From positions 1 through 64,000 of the forward strand of contig NZ_SRYR01000012.1 of NCBI RefSeq assembly GCF_004794105.1: a DNA stretch of 64,000 nt, read 5' to 3'. Of this stretch, positions 29,424 through 39,220 are shown piece by piece. Each line of letters begins with the position of its first letter. Within the stretch, counting starts at the first letter, position 1. This stretch comes from Clostridium sartagoforme (lineage in GTDB: Bacteria > Bacillota > Clostridia > Clostridiales > Clostridiaceae). The notes under the pieces were generated by a model. The model saw nothing but the letters and a program-made list of their open reading frames with translations, did not search any database and was not told the origin of the DNA. The position numbers and the translations under genes are program-made.

Positions 29424-29450
29424 AAGAGGTTTTGCAATGCAAAACCTCTT
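29424..29450. terminator. Perfect hairpin between divergent tdk and rpmE
   Basis: AAGAGGTTTTGC-aat-GCAAAACCTCTT, 12-bp perfect stem followed by TTTGTTTT on the plus strand. It has no gene upstream to terminate on the plus strand, so it could instead end an undetected short transcript or be a repeat remnant. Confidence 0.45.
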
Positions 29451-29583
29451 TTGTTTTAAAAATTCCATTATAAAAAACTTCTGTGCAATTTAATACAACA
29501 GTTCTATATTTTTATTATGTATCACCTTGACTACAAATATGGCCTATGATATACTTTAGTGGTTATTTTAGTATTCGAAAGAG

Positions 29584-29799
29584 GTGAAAAATATGAGAGA
29601 AGGCATACATCCAAAATACAACAATGAAGCTGTAGTTAAGTGTGCATGTGGAAATACTTTTACAACTGGTTCAGTTAAAGATGAACTAAAAGTGGAAATA
29701 TGCTCTAAATGCCACCCATTCTTCACTGGTAAACAAAAAATCGTTGATGTTGGCGGTAGAGTTGACAAGTTCAATAAGAGATTCAACCTTAATAAGTAA
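29584..29799 (+). CDS. rpmE: Ribosomal protein L31 (zinc type)
   Basis: 71 aa. Zinc-binding C+ form: CAC near 18-20 and CSKC near 36-39 (C-x-C and C-x-x-C pairs). Basic C-terminal [13 protein letters not shown]. The GAGGTG ribosome-binding site is well placed. It stands alone with its own terminator at 29808-29829. A zinc-free paralogue, if present, is elsewhere. Confidence 0.97.
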   Translation: MKNMREGIHPKYNNEAVVKCACGNTFTTGSVKDELKVEICSKCHPFFTGKQKIVDVGGRVDKFNKRFNLNK

Positions 29800-29807
29800 G
29801 AAATTCT

Positions 29808-29835
29808 GGGAAAGACAATGTCTTTCCCATTTTTT
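29808..29835 (+). terminator. Terminator of rpmE
   Basis: GGGAAAGAC-aat-GTCTTTCCC followed by ATTTTTTCTTT; 9-bp perfect stem and U run. Confidence 0.9.
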
Positions 29836-30077
29836 CTTTATGAATAAAATTCTTTTAAAAGTTAATATATAAATATAACATTTTATTTAAATCTTAATTT
29901 TATCTAAGTTTTTTCAAATTTTACTTCTATTTAACCTATTTGTATTATAATATAAGTATGGATTTTTAATAATATAGGTTGTAATAAAATTCCTTTATTT
30001 AATTAAGCTATATTTCCTATGTCTAATTCGTTAATTAAGGAATTACATACTCAACTTATATAAGAATTAAAATATAG

Positions 30078-30164
30078 ATGCTTTCAATTAATGTAATTTA
30101 TTATAAGATTATTTTTTACTTATAATTTTATAATACTTAAAATATAGATTACTAATTGAAACAT
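30078..30164 (+). repeat. Dyad element copy A, upstream of glycosyltransferase
   Basis: Left arm ATGCTTTCAATTAATGTAA, right arm TAATTGAAACATAGAT, inner conserved ATATAGATTA at 30142-30151. The arms pair over about 12 bp with one bulged base. It ends 33 bp before the ATG of the next gene. Confidence 0.7.
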
Positions 30165-30197
30165 AGATTAAGTTATTTAGAAAAGCGAGTGTATTTT

Positions 30198-31301
30198 ATG
30201 AAGAAGATTTTAATATTAACAACATCAACTGGAGAAGGTCATAATCAAGCTGCAAAATCAATCTCTACTTCTTTTGTAAAATCAGGATATGAAGTAGTAA
30301 CCCATGATTTTTTAAAAAATAATAGTAAAATATTAACTAAGCTATTTATTAATGGATATGAGATTTCTGCTTCCTTTTTTCCAAAAACTTATGGATTAGG
30401 TTACAAGTTGACTGATACAAGCTTTACAAATAAGTTGTTATCAATGGTTTTTCTTTTTACAAGAAAAAAGCTTTCAAAGTTAATACAATCTGAAAATCCA
30501 GATATAATATTATTAACCCATCCTTTTGCTGTTAATATTATGGGGTCTTTAAAAAAGCAAGGATTAAACATTCCTGTTATATCTATAGTAACTGATTTTA
30601 AAGCACATGCTACTTATCTAGATAATAATATTGATGCTTTTATTACTGCAAGTGAAAATACATGTAATGATATGGCTTTAAGAGGTATAGACAAAAACAA
30701 GCTATTTGCTTTTGGTATTCCTGTAAAAGATGAATTCTTAGAAGATAAAAAAGATATAAAAGTTATAAAATCAGATGATTATTTTAATATATTACTAATG
30801 AGTGGTAGTATGGGGTTAAAAAATATCTCTTATGTTTTAAAAGAACTGCTTACAAACCCAAACAAATTAAGAATAACAGTAGTTTGTGGAAAAAACGAAC
30901 GACTTAAAGCAGATTTATTACAAGAATATAATCATCCAATTAAAAATAAAAAACTTCATATTTTAGGTTTCTCAAAAGATGTGGATTCTCTAATGGAGTA
31001 TTCTGACTTAATAATCAGTAAACCTGGTGGACTTACTGTTACTGAAGCTATATCAAAACATCTTCCAATTTTAATTCCATTTGCCATTCCTGGACAAGAA
31101 ACTCAAAATGTCGAATTTTTAACTTCTAATGGATATGGGATATATGTAGATAACCTTTTAGAAATAAATTTAATTATTAATGATTTGATTTCAAATAGAG
31201 ATAAACTTAAAACCATGGAAAAAAATTTATATAACTTATCATCAAAGTATTCAAAAGATAAAATTGTAGATATAGCTAATAAATTAATTTCTAACAGGTA
31301 G
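30198..31301 (+). CDS. GT28-family glycosyltransferase (MGDG synthase / UgtP-like)
   Basis: 367 aa. N-terminal MGDG-synthase-type domain with TSTGEGHNQAAKS near residues 8-20, and a C-terminal GT28 domain with SKPGGLTVTEAISKHLPIL near 275. The family transfers glucose or galactose to diacylglycerol, making membrane glycolipids used as lipoteichoic-acid anchors. ATG at 30198 is chosen because the TTG at 30156 lies inside dyad element A and the extra 14 residues do not look like the family. The ribosome-binding site (GCGAG) is weak. Monocistronic, flanked by a long hairpin at 31328-31398. Donor and product cannot be told from sequence. Confidence 0.85.
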   Translation: MKKILILTTSTGEGHNQAAKSISTSFVKSGYEVVTHDFLKNNSKILTKLFINGYEISASFFPKTYGLGYKLTDTSFTNKLLSMVFLFTRKKLSKLIQSENPDIILLTHPFAVNIMGSLKKQGLNIPVISIVTDFKAHATYLDNNIDAFITASENTCNDMALRGIDKNKLFAFGIPVKDEFLEDKKDIKVIKSDDYFNILLMSGSMGLKNISYVLKELLTNPNKLRITVVCGKNERLKADLLQEYNHPIKNKKLHILGFSKDVDSLMEYSDLIISKPGGLTVTEAISKHLPILIPFAIPGQETQNVEFLTSNGYGIYVDNLLEINLIINDLISNRDKLKTMEKNLYNLSSKYSKDKIVDIANKLISNR

Positions 31302-31327
31302 GAATTGATTGAAATGCATAGATAATA

Positions 31328-31398
31328 AAAAAGTATGAAATTTTATATTTCTTAAACTCAATCTTAGAGTTGTAAATATAATATTCCATACTTTTATT
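31328..31398 (+). terminator. Long hairpin after the glycosyltransferase gene
   Basis: AAAAAGTATGgAAT-type arms (31329-31341 and 31383-31396) around an inner AACTC/GAGTT stem, ending in TTTTATTTTTTATT on the plus strand. Confidence 0.6.
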
Positions 31399-31404
31399 TT
31401 TTAT

Positions 31405-31515
31405 TGAGACTGTTGCACAAACGCCCCATTTAAACTTTAAAACGAATACTAATTGATATAATTCTTTAGGAATTTCCAAAATTATTATCTTTTCATTTTA
31501 CATTGTGCGATAGCA
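31405..31515. repeat. Small inverted-repeat element with GTGC hairpin, copy 1
   Basis: Left end ACTGTTGCACAAAC, right end CATTGTGCGATAGCACT. The ends are inverted copies of each other and the right end itself forms GTGC-gata-GCAC. Similar ends occur at 34463-34503, 37422-37452, 42866-42890 and 56785-56822. Confidence 0.55.
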
Positions 31516-31525
31516 CTTTATTGTT

Positions 31526-32926
31526 CTATCTTTTTTCTATTTCACTTTTACTAAATGCACTAACGAATTCTTTATTGTTTTTAGTTCTAGATAACATGTT
31601 AATTAACTTTTCAGTTACATTTTCAACATTTCCATCCCTATACATAACTCTTCTTATTGAATAAGCTACTTCTTTTTCTTCCTCAGATAAAATTAAATCT
31701 TCTTTTCTTGTTCCAGACTTATAAATATCTATAGCTGGGAAGATTCTTCTCTCTTGAAGCTTTCTATCTAAGTGAACTTCCATATTTCCAGTTCCCTTAA
31801 ATTCTTCAAATATCATATCATCCATTCTAGAACCTGTATCTACTAAAGCTGTAGCTAATATAGTTAAACTACCACCTTCTTCAACATTTCTTGCTGCTCC
31901 AAAGAATTTTTTAGGCATTATTAGTGCACCTGGATCTAACCCCCCTGATAATGTTCTACCTGTAGGAGTTATAGTAAGATTGTAAGCTCTAGAAAGTCTT
32001 GTTAAGCTATCTAATAAAATCACTACATCCTTACCTTGCTCTACCATTCTCTTAGCTCTTTCAAGTACCATTTGAGAAACTTTAGCATGGTTTTGAGGTT
32101 CTTCATCAAAGGTTGAGTAAATTACATCTCCATTAATAGACCTCTTCATATCTGTAACTTCCTCTGGTCTTTCATCTATTAATAAAACTATTAACTTAAC
32201 GTCAGGATAGTTTCTAGAAATATTTTGAGCTACTTTTTTAAGTAAAGTAGTTTTTCCAGCTTTAGGAGGTGCTACAATTATCCCTCTTTGTCCTTTCCCT
32301 ATAGGACAAATTATATCCATTAATCTTGAAGATAAATCCTTCTCATTGCTGGTTTCTAAATGTAATCTTTCTTCTGGGTAAATAGGAGTTAAACTTTCAA
32401 AAGATTTTCTTCCTACAGCCTTTTCAGGATGTTCTCCATTTACCTTTTCTACATAAAGTAAAGCTTTAAACTTTTCACCTTCTTTAGACTCTCTAACCTT
32501 CCCCTGTACTTCATCCCCTGTTTTCAGATTAAATCTCCTAATTTGAGATGGAGAAACATATATATCATTCTCACCAGTCTGATAGTTATTACATCTTAAA
32601 AATCCAAAACTATTATTTTCTAATATTTCTAATACACCTTTTGCAGAATCAGATTCATTTATCATTACTTTTAATTTTTCTTTTTTTTCTTCTTTTTCTT
32701 CTTCACTAACTTCCTTTTCTGTAGTTACAGATTCTGAAGTTCTAGCCTTAGGAGTTATCTTCTCTTTTAAAATCACTCCATTTTTTTCAATACTCTTTGG
32801 GGAGTTATTAATAATTTCATCTATAAGCTCACCTTTTTTTAGCTTGCTAATATTTTTTATATTTAGATCTTTAGCAATTTCTTTAAGCTCTACTAAAGTC
32901 TTTTTCTCGTAATTTTCTTTGTTCAA
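31526..32926 (-). CDS. rho: Transcription termination factor Rho
   Basis: 466 aa hexameric RNA helicase. N-terminal Rho_N helices (1-45), a Lys/Glu-rich insert (about 60-90), the cold-shock-like RNA-binding domain with [23 protein letters not shown] near 112-134, then the ATPase with Walker [11 protein letters not shown] near 218, Walker [13 protein letters not shown] near 301 and the R loop. The charged insert between Rho_N and the RNA-binding fold is typical of low-GC Firmicutes. Leftmost of the pyrG, BMP lipoprotein, rho minus-strand genes but with a separate 328-bp leader region. Confidence 0.96.
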   Translation of the reverse strand: MNKENYEKKTLVELKEIAKDLNIKNISKLKKGELIDEIINNSPKSIEKNGVILKEKITPKARTSESVTTEKEVSEEEKEEKKEKLKVMINESDSAKGVLEILENNSFGFLRCNNYQTGENDIYVSPSQIRRFNLKTGDEVQGKVRESKEGEKFKALLYVEKVNGEHPEKAVGRKSFESLTPIYPEERLHLETSNEKDLSSRLMDIICPIGKGQRGIIVAPPKAGKTTLLKKVAQNISRNYPDVKLIVLLIDERPEEVTDMKRSINGDVIYSTFDEEPQNHAKVSQMVLERAKRMVEQGKDVVILLDSLTRLSRAYNLTITPTGRTLSGGLDPGALIMPKKFFGAARNVEEGGSLTILATALVDTGSRMDDMIFEEFKGTGNMEVHLDRKLQERRIFPAIDIYKSGTRKEDLILSEEEKEVAYSIRRVMYRDGNVENVTEKLINMLSRTKNNKEFVSAFSKSEIEKR

Positions 32927-33219
32927 AATTACACCTCCATATTTTATTCATAAGTTATATTCTGGGATAATTTAAGATAAGTTAAAGATATGGATATAAC
33001 ATTCTTATATGTACCTATATTATGAATTAATTTTATCTATTTATCAAGATAATTTATTTATATTATCTCCATGTTTATGTACTTTAATCAAAATCTAGAG
33101 GTCTCTCCCTTTAAAATAATGCTTATTATCATAAAAAACTCTTACAAAGTTTTCTCGCCCCTCAATAGTTTAAATAAATTACTTCCGTAAATTTAAATAG
33201 TTACTTTTTTGCAGTAAAA
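32927..33219. other. Rho upstream region
   Basis: About 290 bp with no reading frame I trust. It should hold the rho promoter and a leader that could serve autoregulation, but I see no clear motif. Confidence 0.5.
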
Positions 33220-33243
33220 AAAGGCTCCCAACGGGTAGCCTCT
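33220..33243 (-). terminator. Terminator of the BMP lipoprotein gene
   Basis: Minus strand AGGCTaCCC-gtt-GGGAGCCT followed by a run of T residues (complement of 33214-33222), just after the stop. Confidence 0.9.
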
Positions 33244-33254
33244 TTCTTTATATA

Positions 33255-34340
33255 CTATTTAATTAAATCACCTTGTACATCAGAAACAACGATCTTACCA
33301 TCTTTAATTTGAGATAATATATCATCTACTTTATCAGTAGTTTCTTTAGAAAGGTTAGGGTTTTCAGCTGGAATTCCAATACCACCTGTCTTAGCATCAA
33401 ATGTTAATGTTTGTCCACCTGGGAATTTACCATCTAATTCATCTTTTATGATATCAAATGTAGCTTCATCAATCTTCTTAACAGCTGAAGTTAAGATTAT
33501 TGATTTACCATTTTCCATCATTCCGTCTTCATATTGGTCAACGTCAACACCAATTATCCAAACATCTTCACCTTTAGTACCTCTAGTCTTAGCTTCATTT
33601 ATAGCTCCAACACCAACTCCACCAGCTGCAGTAAATATAGCTTTAACTCCATTGTCATACATAGTTGCTGCTAATTGTTGTCCAGCTGCAACATTATCAA
33701 AAGTACCTTGATACTGTACATTTTCAGCTTTTAAACTCATGTTAGTTCCTAAATTTTCATTAGCATACTTAACACCTTGTTGGAATCCCCAGTTAAACTT
33801 TTGAACTGCTGGAATTTCCATACCACCTATAAAACCTAATTCACCTGTTTTTAATTCAAGAGATGTAGCAACTCCTGCTAGGAATCCAGCTTCATGCTCA
33901 GCAAAGAATACAGCAACAGTATTATCTCCAACTTTAGCTACTCTTTCATCACCCTCTTTACCATTATTAGGTGATCCATCTATAATTACAAATTTAGCAT
34001 CTGTATATTTATCTTGCGCTTGGAAAAGAGCTGTTTCAAACTTAAATCCTGGAGTAACTATAAACTTATAATCAGTATCGTAAAGGTTTCCTATTTCCTT
34101 CATATAGTCAGCTTCTGTAGTACCAGTTGGCTTTATATAGTTATTCTCAATTTTTAGCTCTTCCTTAGCCTTTTCAATTCCTTCCCAAGTTCCTTGGTTA
34201 AAGGACTTATCATCTATAGTACCTGCATCAGTTACCATACCTACCTTTAATTGTTCAGCAGTTCCGCCTTTATCTCCACAGCCTACTAATCCAGTAACCA
34301 TAAGAGCTGAAAGTGTTAGTGCTATTAACTTTTTTTTCAT
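33255..34340 (-). CDS. BMP-family (PnrA-like) nucleoside-binding lipoprotein
   Basis: 361 aa. Signal peptide ending in lipobox LVGC (Cys21) after MKKKLIALTLSALMVTG, so it is a membrane-anchored substrate-binding protein. The mature part matches the Bmp/Med family (GMVTDAGTIDDKSFNQGTWEG near 33-53, IDGSPNN near 124, GIDxD-like GVDVDQYEDG near 244), which binds purine nucleosides in PnrA of Treponema. The ABC ATPase and permeases expected of such a system are not adjacent. Single gene with its own terminator. Confidence 0.9.
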   Translation of the reverse strand: MKKKLIALTLSALMVTGLVGCGDKGGTAEQLKVGMVTDAGTIDDKSFNQGTWEGIEKAKEELKIENNYIKPTGTTEADYMKEIGNLYDTDYKFIVTPGFKFETALFQAQDKYTDAKFVIIDGSPNNGKEGDERVAKVGDNTVAVFFAEHEAGFLAGVATSLELKTGELGFIGGMEIPAVQKFNWGFQQGVKYANENLGTNMSLKAENVQYQGTFDNVAAGQQLAATMYDNGVKAIFTAAGGVGVGAINEAKTRGTKGEDVWIIGVDVDQYEDGMMENGKSIILTSAVKKIDEATFDIIKDELDGKFPGGQTLTFDAKTGGIGIPAENPNLSKETTDKVDDILSQIKDGKIVVSDVQGDLIK

Positions 34341-34694
34341 ATTATCCCTCCATTAATTGTGTATGTAATATACATTTTATCTAAACTCTTGTTATCAAGA
34401 ATTTCGAACAATATTAAATCTTAATCTTCCTCTTATGTGCATTAAAAAGTAGTAACTGTTGTAAAACTGCTCAATTAAAAATTTACAATGTGCAACAGCA
34501 CTTCTTAACATCCTATGTTAAAATAACCATAATTTTATAATATAGCCTTAATTTAATTATATACCCTTAGCCTTACATTAGACTAGGCTTTAATTATATT
34601 TTCTGCAAATTTAAAATTTTGTAAAATTTATCCGTAAATCTTTGAACAAATATTAATTTTTTACCATTTTATTTGAATTTTACTTAACGAATCC
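34341..34694. other. Gap between the BMP gene and pyrG with an inverted-repeat element
   Basis: About 354 bp without a gene. 34463-34503 is a short copy of the GTGC element (ACTGTTGTA...ACAATGTGCAACAGCAC). No purine-riboswitch core could be recognised upstream of the lipoprotein gene, although its likely ligand invited a search. Confidence 0.5.
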
Positions 34695-36778
<2,084 letters not shown>

Positions 36779-36953
36779 ATTTATCACTCCTTTAAACTTT
36801 CTATATTCTTCCCATAACAAATCTATAATATTCAAATTATAAAATTTTATATTTGTTACTAAACATAATATATGCATAATTAGAAACTTATAAAATTTTT
36901 ATATAATTTTATAACATAATCCTCTAGTAATATCCTTACTAATTTAAATAAAA

Positions 36954-36983
36954 AAATCTTAGTAACTTCATTACTAAGATTTC
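36954..36983 (-). terminator. Terminator of the ywiB-like gene
   Basis: AAATCTTAGTAA-cttca-TTACTAAGATTT, 12-bp perfect stem directly after the stop on the minus strand. Confidence 0.85.
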
Positions 36984-36988
36984 AAAAT

Positions 36989-37405
36989 TTAATTTGTTCT
37001 TACATTAACTGATAATTTAGTTGTTATTGGTGGCTGTCCAGCTAACTCCATTAAATACTTAGCAGTAACAACTCCTCCATTTTCATTTATATCTACATTT
37101 AAATCCTCTGTATGTATCTGTAAGTCAAGCGCTCCATATGGAGTATTATATAGAGATATTGATGTCTCACCTTTTTTAAAATCCATCTTAGCGCTAACAT
37201 TTCCTTCTCTTTCAAGAAGTAAAGAATCATCTATAACCGTCAGAGTTGTTGTCGTTCCACCCATACCTGAAAGCTCAGTTTCTTCATAAATCGCTTTAAA
37301 TCCATCATCAGTTACAATGAATTCTCCAGGAGTTACTACTTCTATTACATCATCAGCATCTAAATCGTTATAGCTTTTCAAAGATATAATTGCACTCTTC
37401 TTCAT
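36989..37405 (-). CDS. YwiB-like DUF1934 protein
   Basis: 138 aa beta-barrel protein of the DUF1934/YwiB family (calycin-like fold). Features: repeated beta strands, GMGGTTTTLTVIDDSLLLEREG near 47-68, PYGALDLQI near 95. Function unknown; in other Firmicutes it lies near argS or spoIIR. Cytosolic: no signal peptide. Own terminator; the upstream spacer 37406-37515 carries a GTGC-type repeat. Confidence 0.8.
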   Translation of the reverse strand: MKKSAIISLKSYNDLDADDVIEVVTPGEFIVTDDGFKAIYEETELSGMGGTTTTLTVIDDSLLLEREGNVSAKMDFKKGETSISLYNTPYGALDLQIHTEDLNVDINENGGVVTAKYLMELAGQPPITTKLSVNVRTN

Positions 37406-37421
37406 ATTACTCTCTTGGGAC

Positions 37422-37452
37422 TATCGCACAAAATTGATAATTATGCGAAAGC
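37422..37452. repeat. GTGC mini inverted repeat, copy 3
   Basis: CTATCGCACAAAATT and ATTATGCGAAAGCACC face each other as imperfect inverted repeats, similar to the ends of the element at 31405-31515. Confidence 0.45.
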
Positions 37453-37515
37453 ACCATCTCCCTTCATCATTTTATATATCATATAGTTTAATTATAATAT
37501 AGAAATTAATCAAGG

Positions 37516-38211
37516 TTATTTTTTAAATAAAAAGTCAAATATTTTAAATTTAAAAATTATTTTTTTATTTTCATTTTCCCCTTTAATTTCCTTATCTTTT
37601 TCTTCCTTAATATTTTTCTCTTTAATATTTTCATTTGGAGAATCCTCTTCCCCATCTTCTATTTGCTTCTTTATCTCACTAGAGTCAACGACTTCTTTAG
37701 TACCATCCACAAAACATAAAGGAGGAAACATAACACACCACCAATTTGCACCTTTACCATCACCTATTATAATTCTATAGGCTTCATATTCACCTTGGGG
37801 GAAAATAACATCTCCATATACTTTATCCGGGAAGTTCTCTCTAGATAAGTCACTAACCACACCATATGAGTAGTTATTCTCTTCTATAACTTCTCTAGCT
37901 ATACCTTCCATTTTTTCTTTATTACTTAAAATCATTTCTCTAGACTCTTCTAAAGATGCACTTTTATCCAGCTTTCCTGATATAAATTCTACAACTCTAT
38001 CTCTTACTTTTAACTTTAGATCTTGATCCTCATCACTATCACTATTTGCTATTACGTGAAATCTTATTATCTTATCTACAATATCTTCATATATCAATTC
38101 TTCATTTTCATTATTATTAAAACTTACATCTTGTCCATCTTTTAAGTTGGTACAACCATTGAAAAAAATCATTAAAATTATACTTAAAATTATTAATATC
38201 TTATTCTTCAT
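37516..38211 (-). CDS. spoIIR: Stage II sporulation protein R
   Basis: 231 aa. SpoIIR is secreted by the forespore into the intermembrane space and triggers SpoIIGA to process pro-sigma-E. N-terminal hydrophobic signal (MKNKILIILSIILMIFFNGC) with a lipobox-like FNGC, so it may be a lipoprotein. The SpoIIR core has IIRFHVIANSDSDEDQDLKLKVRD, NYSYGV near 115 and WWCVMFPPLCF near 160. A Lys/Glu-rich tail of about 50 residues (180-231) is poorly conserved. GGAGG ribosome-binding site. Adjacent to ispE (57-bp gap) on the same strand. Confidence 0.93.
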   Translation of the reverse strand: MKNKILIILSIILMIFFNGCTNLKDGQDVSFNNNENEELIYEDIVDKIIRFHVIANSDSDEDQDLKLKVRDRVVEFISGKLDKSASLEESREMILSNKEKMEGIAREVIEENNYSYGVVSDLSRENFPDKVYGDVIFPQGEYEAYRIIIGDGKGANWWCVMFPPLCFVDGTKEVVDSSEIKKQIEDGEEDSPNENIKEKNIKEEKDKEIKGENENKKIIFKFKIFDFLFKK

Positions 38212-38268
38212 AATAAAACCTCCTTACAACTTAATTGTTGCCAAAATATGGAGGTTTATTCATATTAA

Positions 38269-39111
38269 TTAAATTGTTCTTGTAATAAATACATCATTAT
38301 ATTTATTTTTCATTTTTTCAAAACATTTTTGTGCTTTAAGCATATCATCAAAGAAGGCAAATACAGTAGGACCACTTCCACTCATCATGGACCCAACAGC
38401 TCCAAAACCTTTCATTTCTTCTTTAATATTAATAAGTACCTTATGTTTCTTTAAAGTTACATTTTCTAATAAGTTTTTCATATTATTACATACTAGCTTT
38501 AAATCATCATCTTTAATAGCATTTATTAAAAGCTCCGTATTTGGATGGCTTCTTACCTTACTTAAGTTAAACTCTTGATAAACGCCTTTAGTAGAAACCC
38601 CAAAAGGTGGCTTAACTAAAACTAAAATTTTGTCTTTAAAACTAGGTAACTCAGTAACATCTTCACCTATTCCCTTACATAAGGCTGTACCACCTTTTAT
38701 GCAATAAGGAACATCTGCACCTAATCTCAAACCTAATTTCATAAGCTCTTCTTCAGAAGCATCAACATTAAATATTTTATTTAATAACTTTAAAACAGCA
38801 GCTCCATCTGTACTTCCTCCAGCTAGCCCAGCACAAACAGGTATATTTTTCTTTATATTTATTTCAATACCAGAATTAATATTGTATTCTTCCATAAATA
38901 ATTTTGCAGCTTTATAAGCTAAATTTCTTTCATCAGTAGGAACATATTGCTTATTGCATTTAATAGTAATATTTGATTTTGTCTTTTCTATTTTAATTTC
39001 ATCATATAAATCTATTGATTGCATTATCATTTCTAACAAATGATATCCATCTTCTCTCTTTCCAACTACATCTAAAGATATGTTAACCTTAGCATATGCT
39101 TTAATCTTCAT
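38269..39111 (-). CDS. ispE: 4-diphosphocytidyl-2-C-methyl-D-erythritol kinase
   Basis: 280 aa GHMP kinase of the MEP isoprenoid pathway. N-terminal AYAKVNISLDVVGKREDGYH, ATP loop PVCAGLAGGSTDGAAVL near 94-110, and C-terminal MMSGSGPTVFAFF near 245. Normal length. Upstream of spoIIR on the same strand, downstream of the cphA terminator. Confidence 0.96.
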   Translation of the reverse strand: MKIKAYAKVNISLDVVGKREDGYHLLEMIMQSIDLYDEIKIEKTKSNITIKCNKQYVPTDERNLAYKAAKLFMEEYNINSGIEINIKKNIPVCAGLAGGSTDGAAVLKLLNKIFNVDASEEELMKLGLRLGADVPYCIKGGTALCKGIGEDVTELPSFKDKILVLVKPPFGVSTKGVYQEFNLSKVRSHPNTELLINAIKDDDLKLVCNNMKNLLENVTLKKHKVLINIKEEMKGFGAVGSMMSGSGPTVFAFFDDMLKAQKCFEKMKNKYNDVFITRTI

Positions 39112-39141
39112 AATTAAATTCCTTTCAAAAAACTTTCAAAA

Positions 39142-39169
39142 TAAACTTCAGAGTATTCTCCGAAGTTTA
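39142..39169 (-). terminator. Terminator of cphB-cphA
   Basis: AAACTTCaGAG-tatt-CTCcGAAGTTT followed by T-rich sequence on the minus strand, about 52 bp after the cphA stop. Confidence 0.75.
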
Positions 39170-39220
39170 TTTTAATTATATATTTTTTTATTATTATAGT
39201 AAACTAAAACAGATTGTAGT

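Noticed and set aside
29375..29425. Short tandem AATGAAAAAATGAAGGAA repeats as a peptide gene
   Set aside because: Several ATG codons occur, but each frame closes quickly; I consider it low-complexity DNA.
29990..30043. Hairpin AATTCCTT...AAGGAATT upstream of the glycosyltransferase as a riboswitch
   Set aside because: Pure A/T-rich pairing with no conserved core; not convincing in DNA of this composition.
34341..34694. Purine riboswitch upstream of the BMP lipoprotein gene
   Set aside because: The expected three-way-junction core with conserved loop sequences could not be found on the minus strand.
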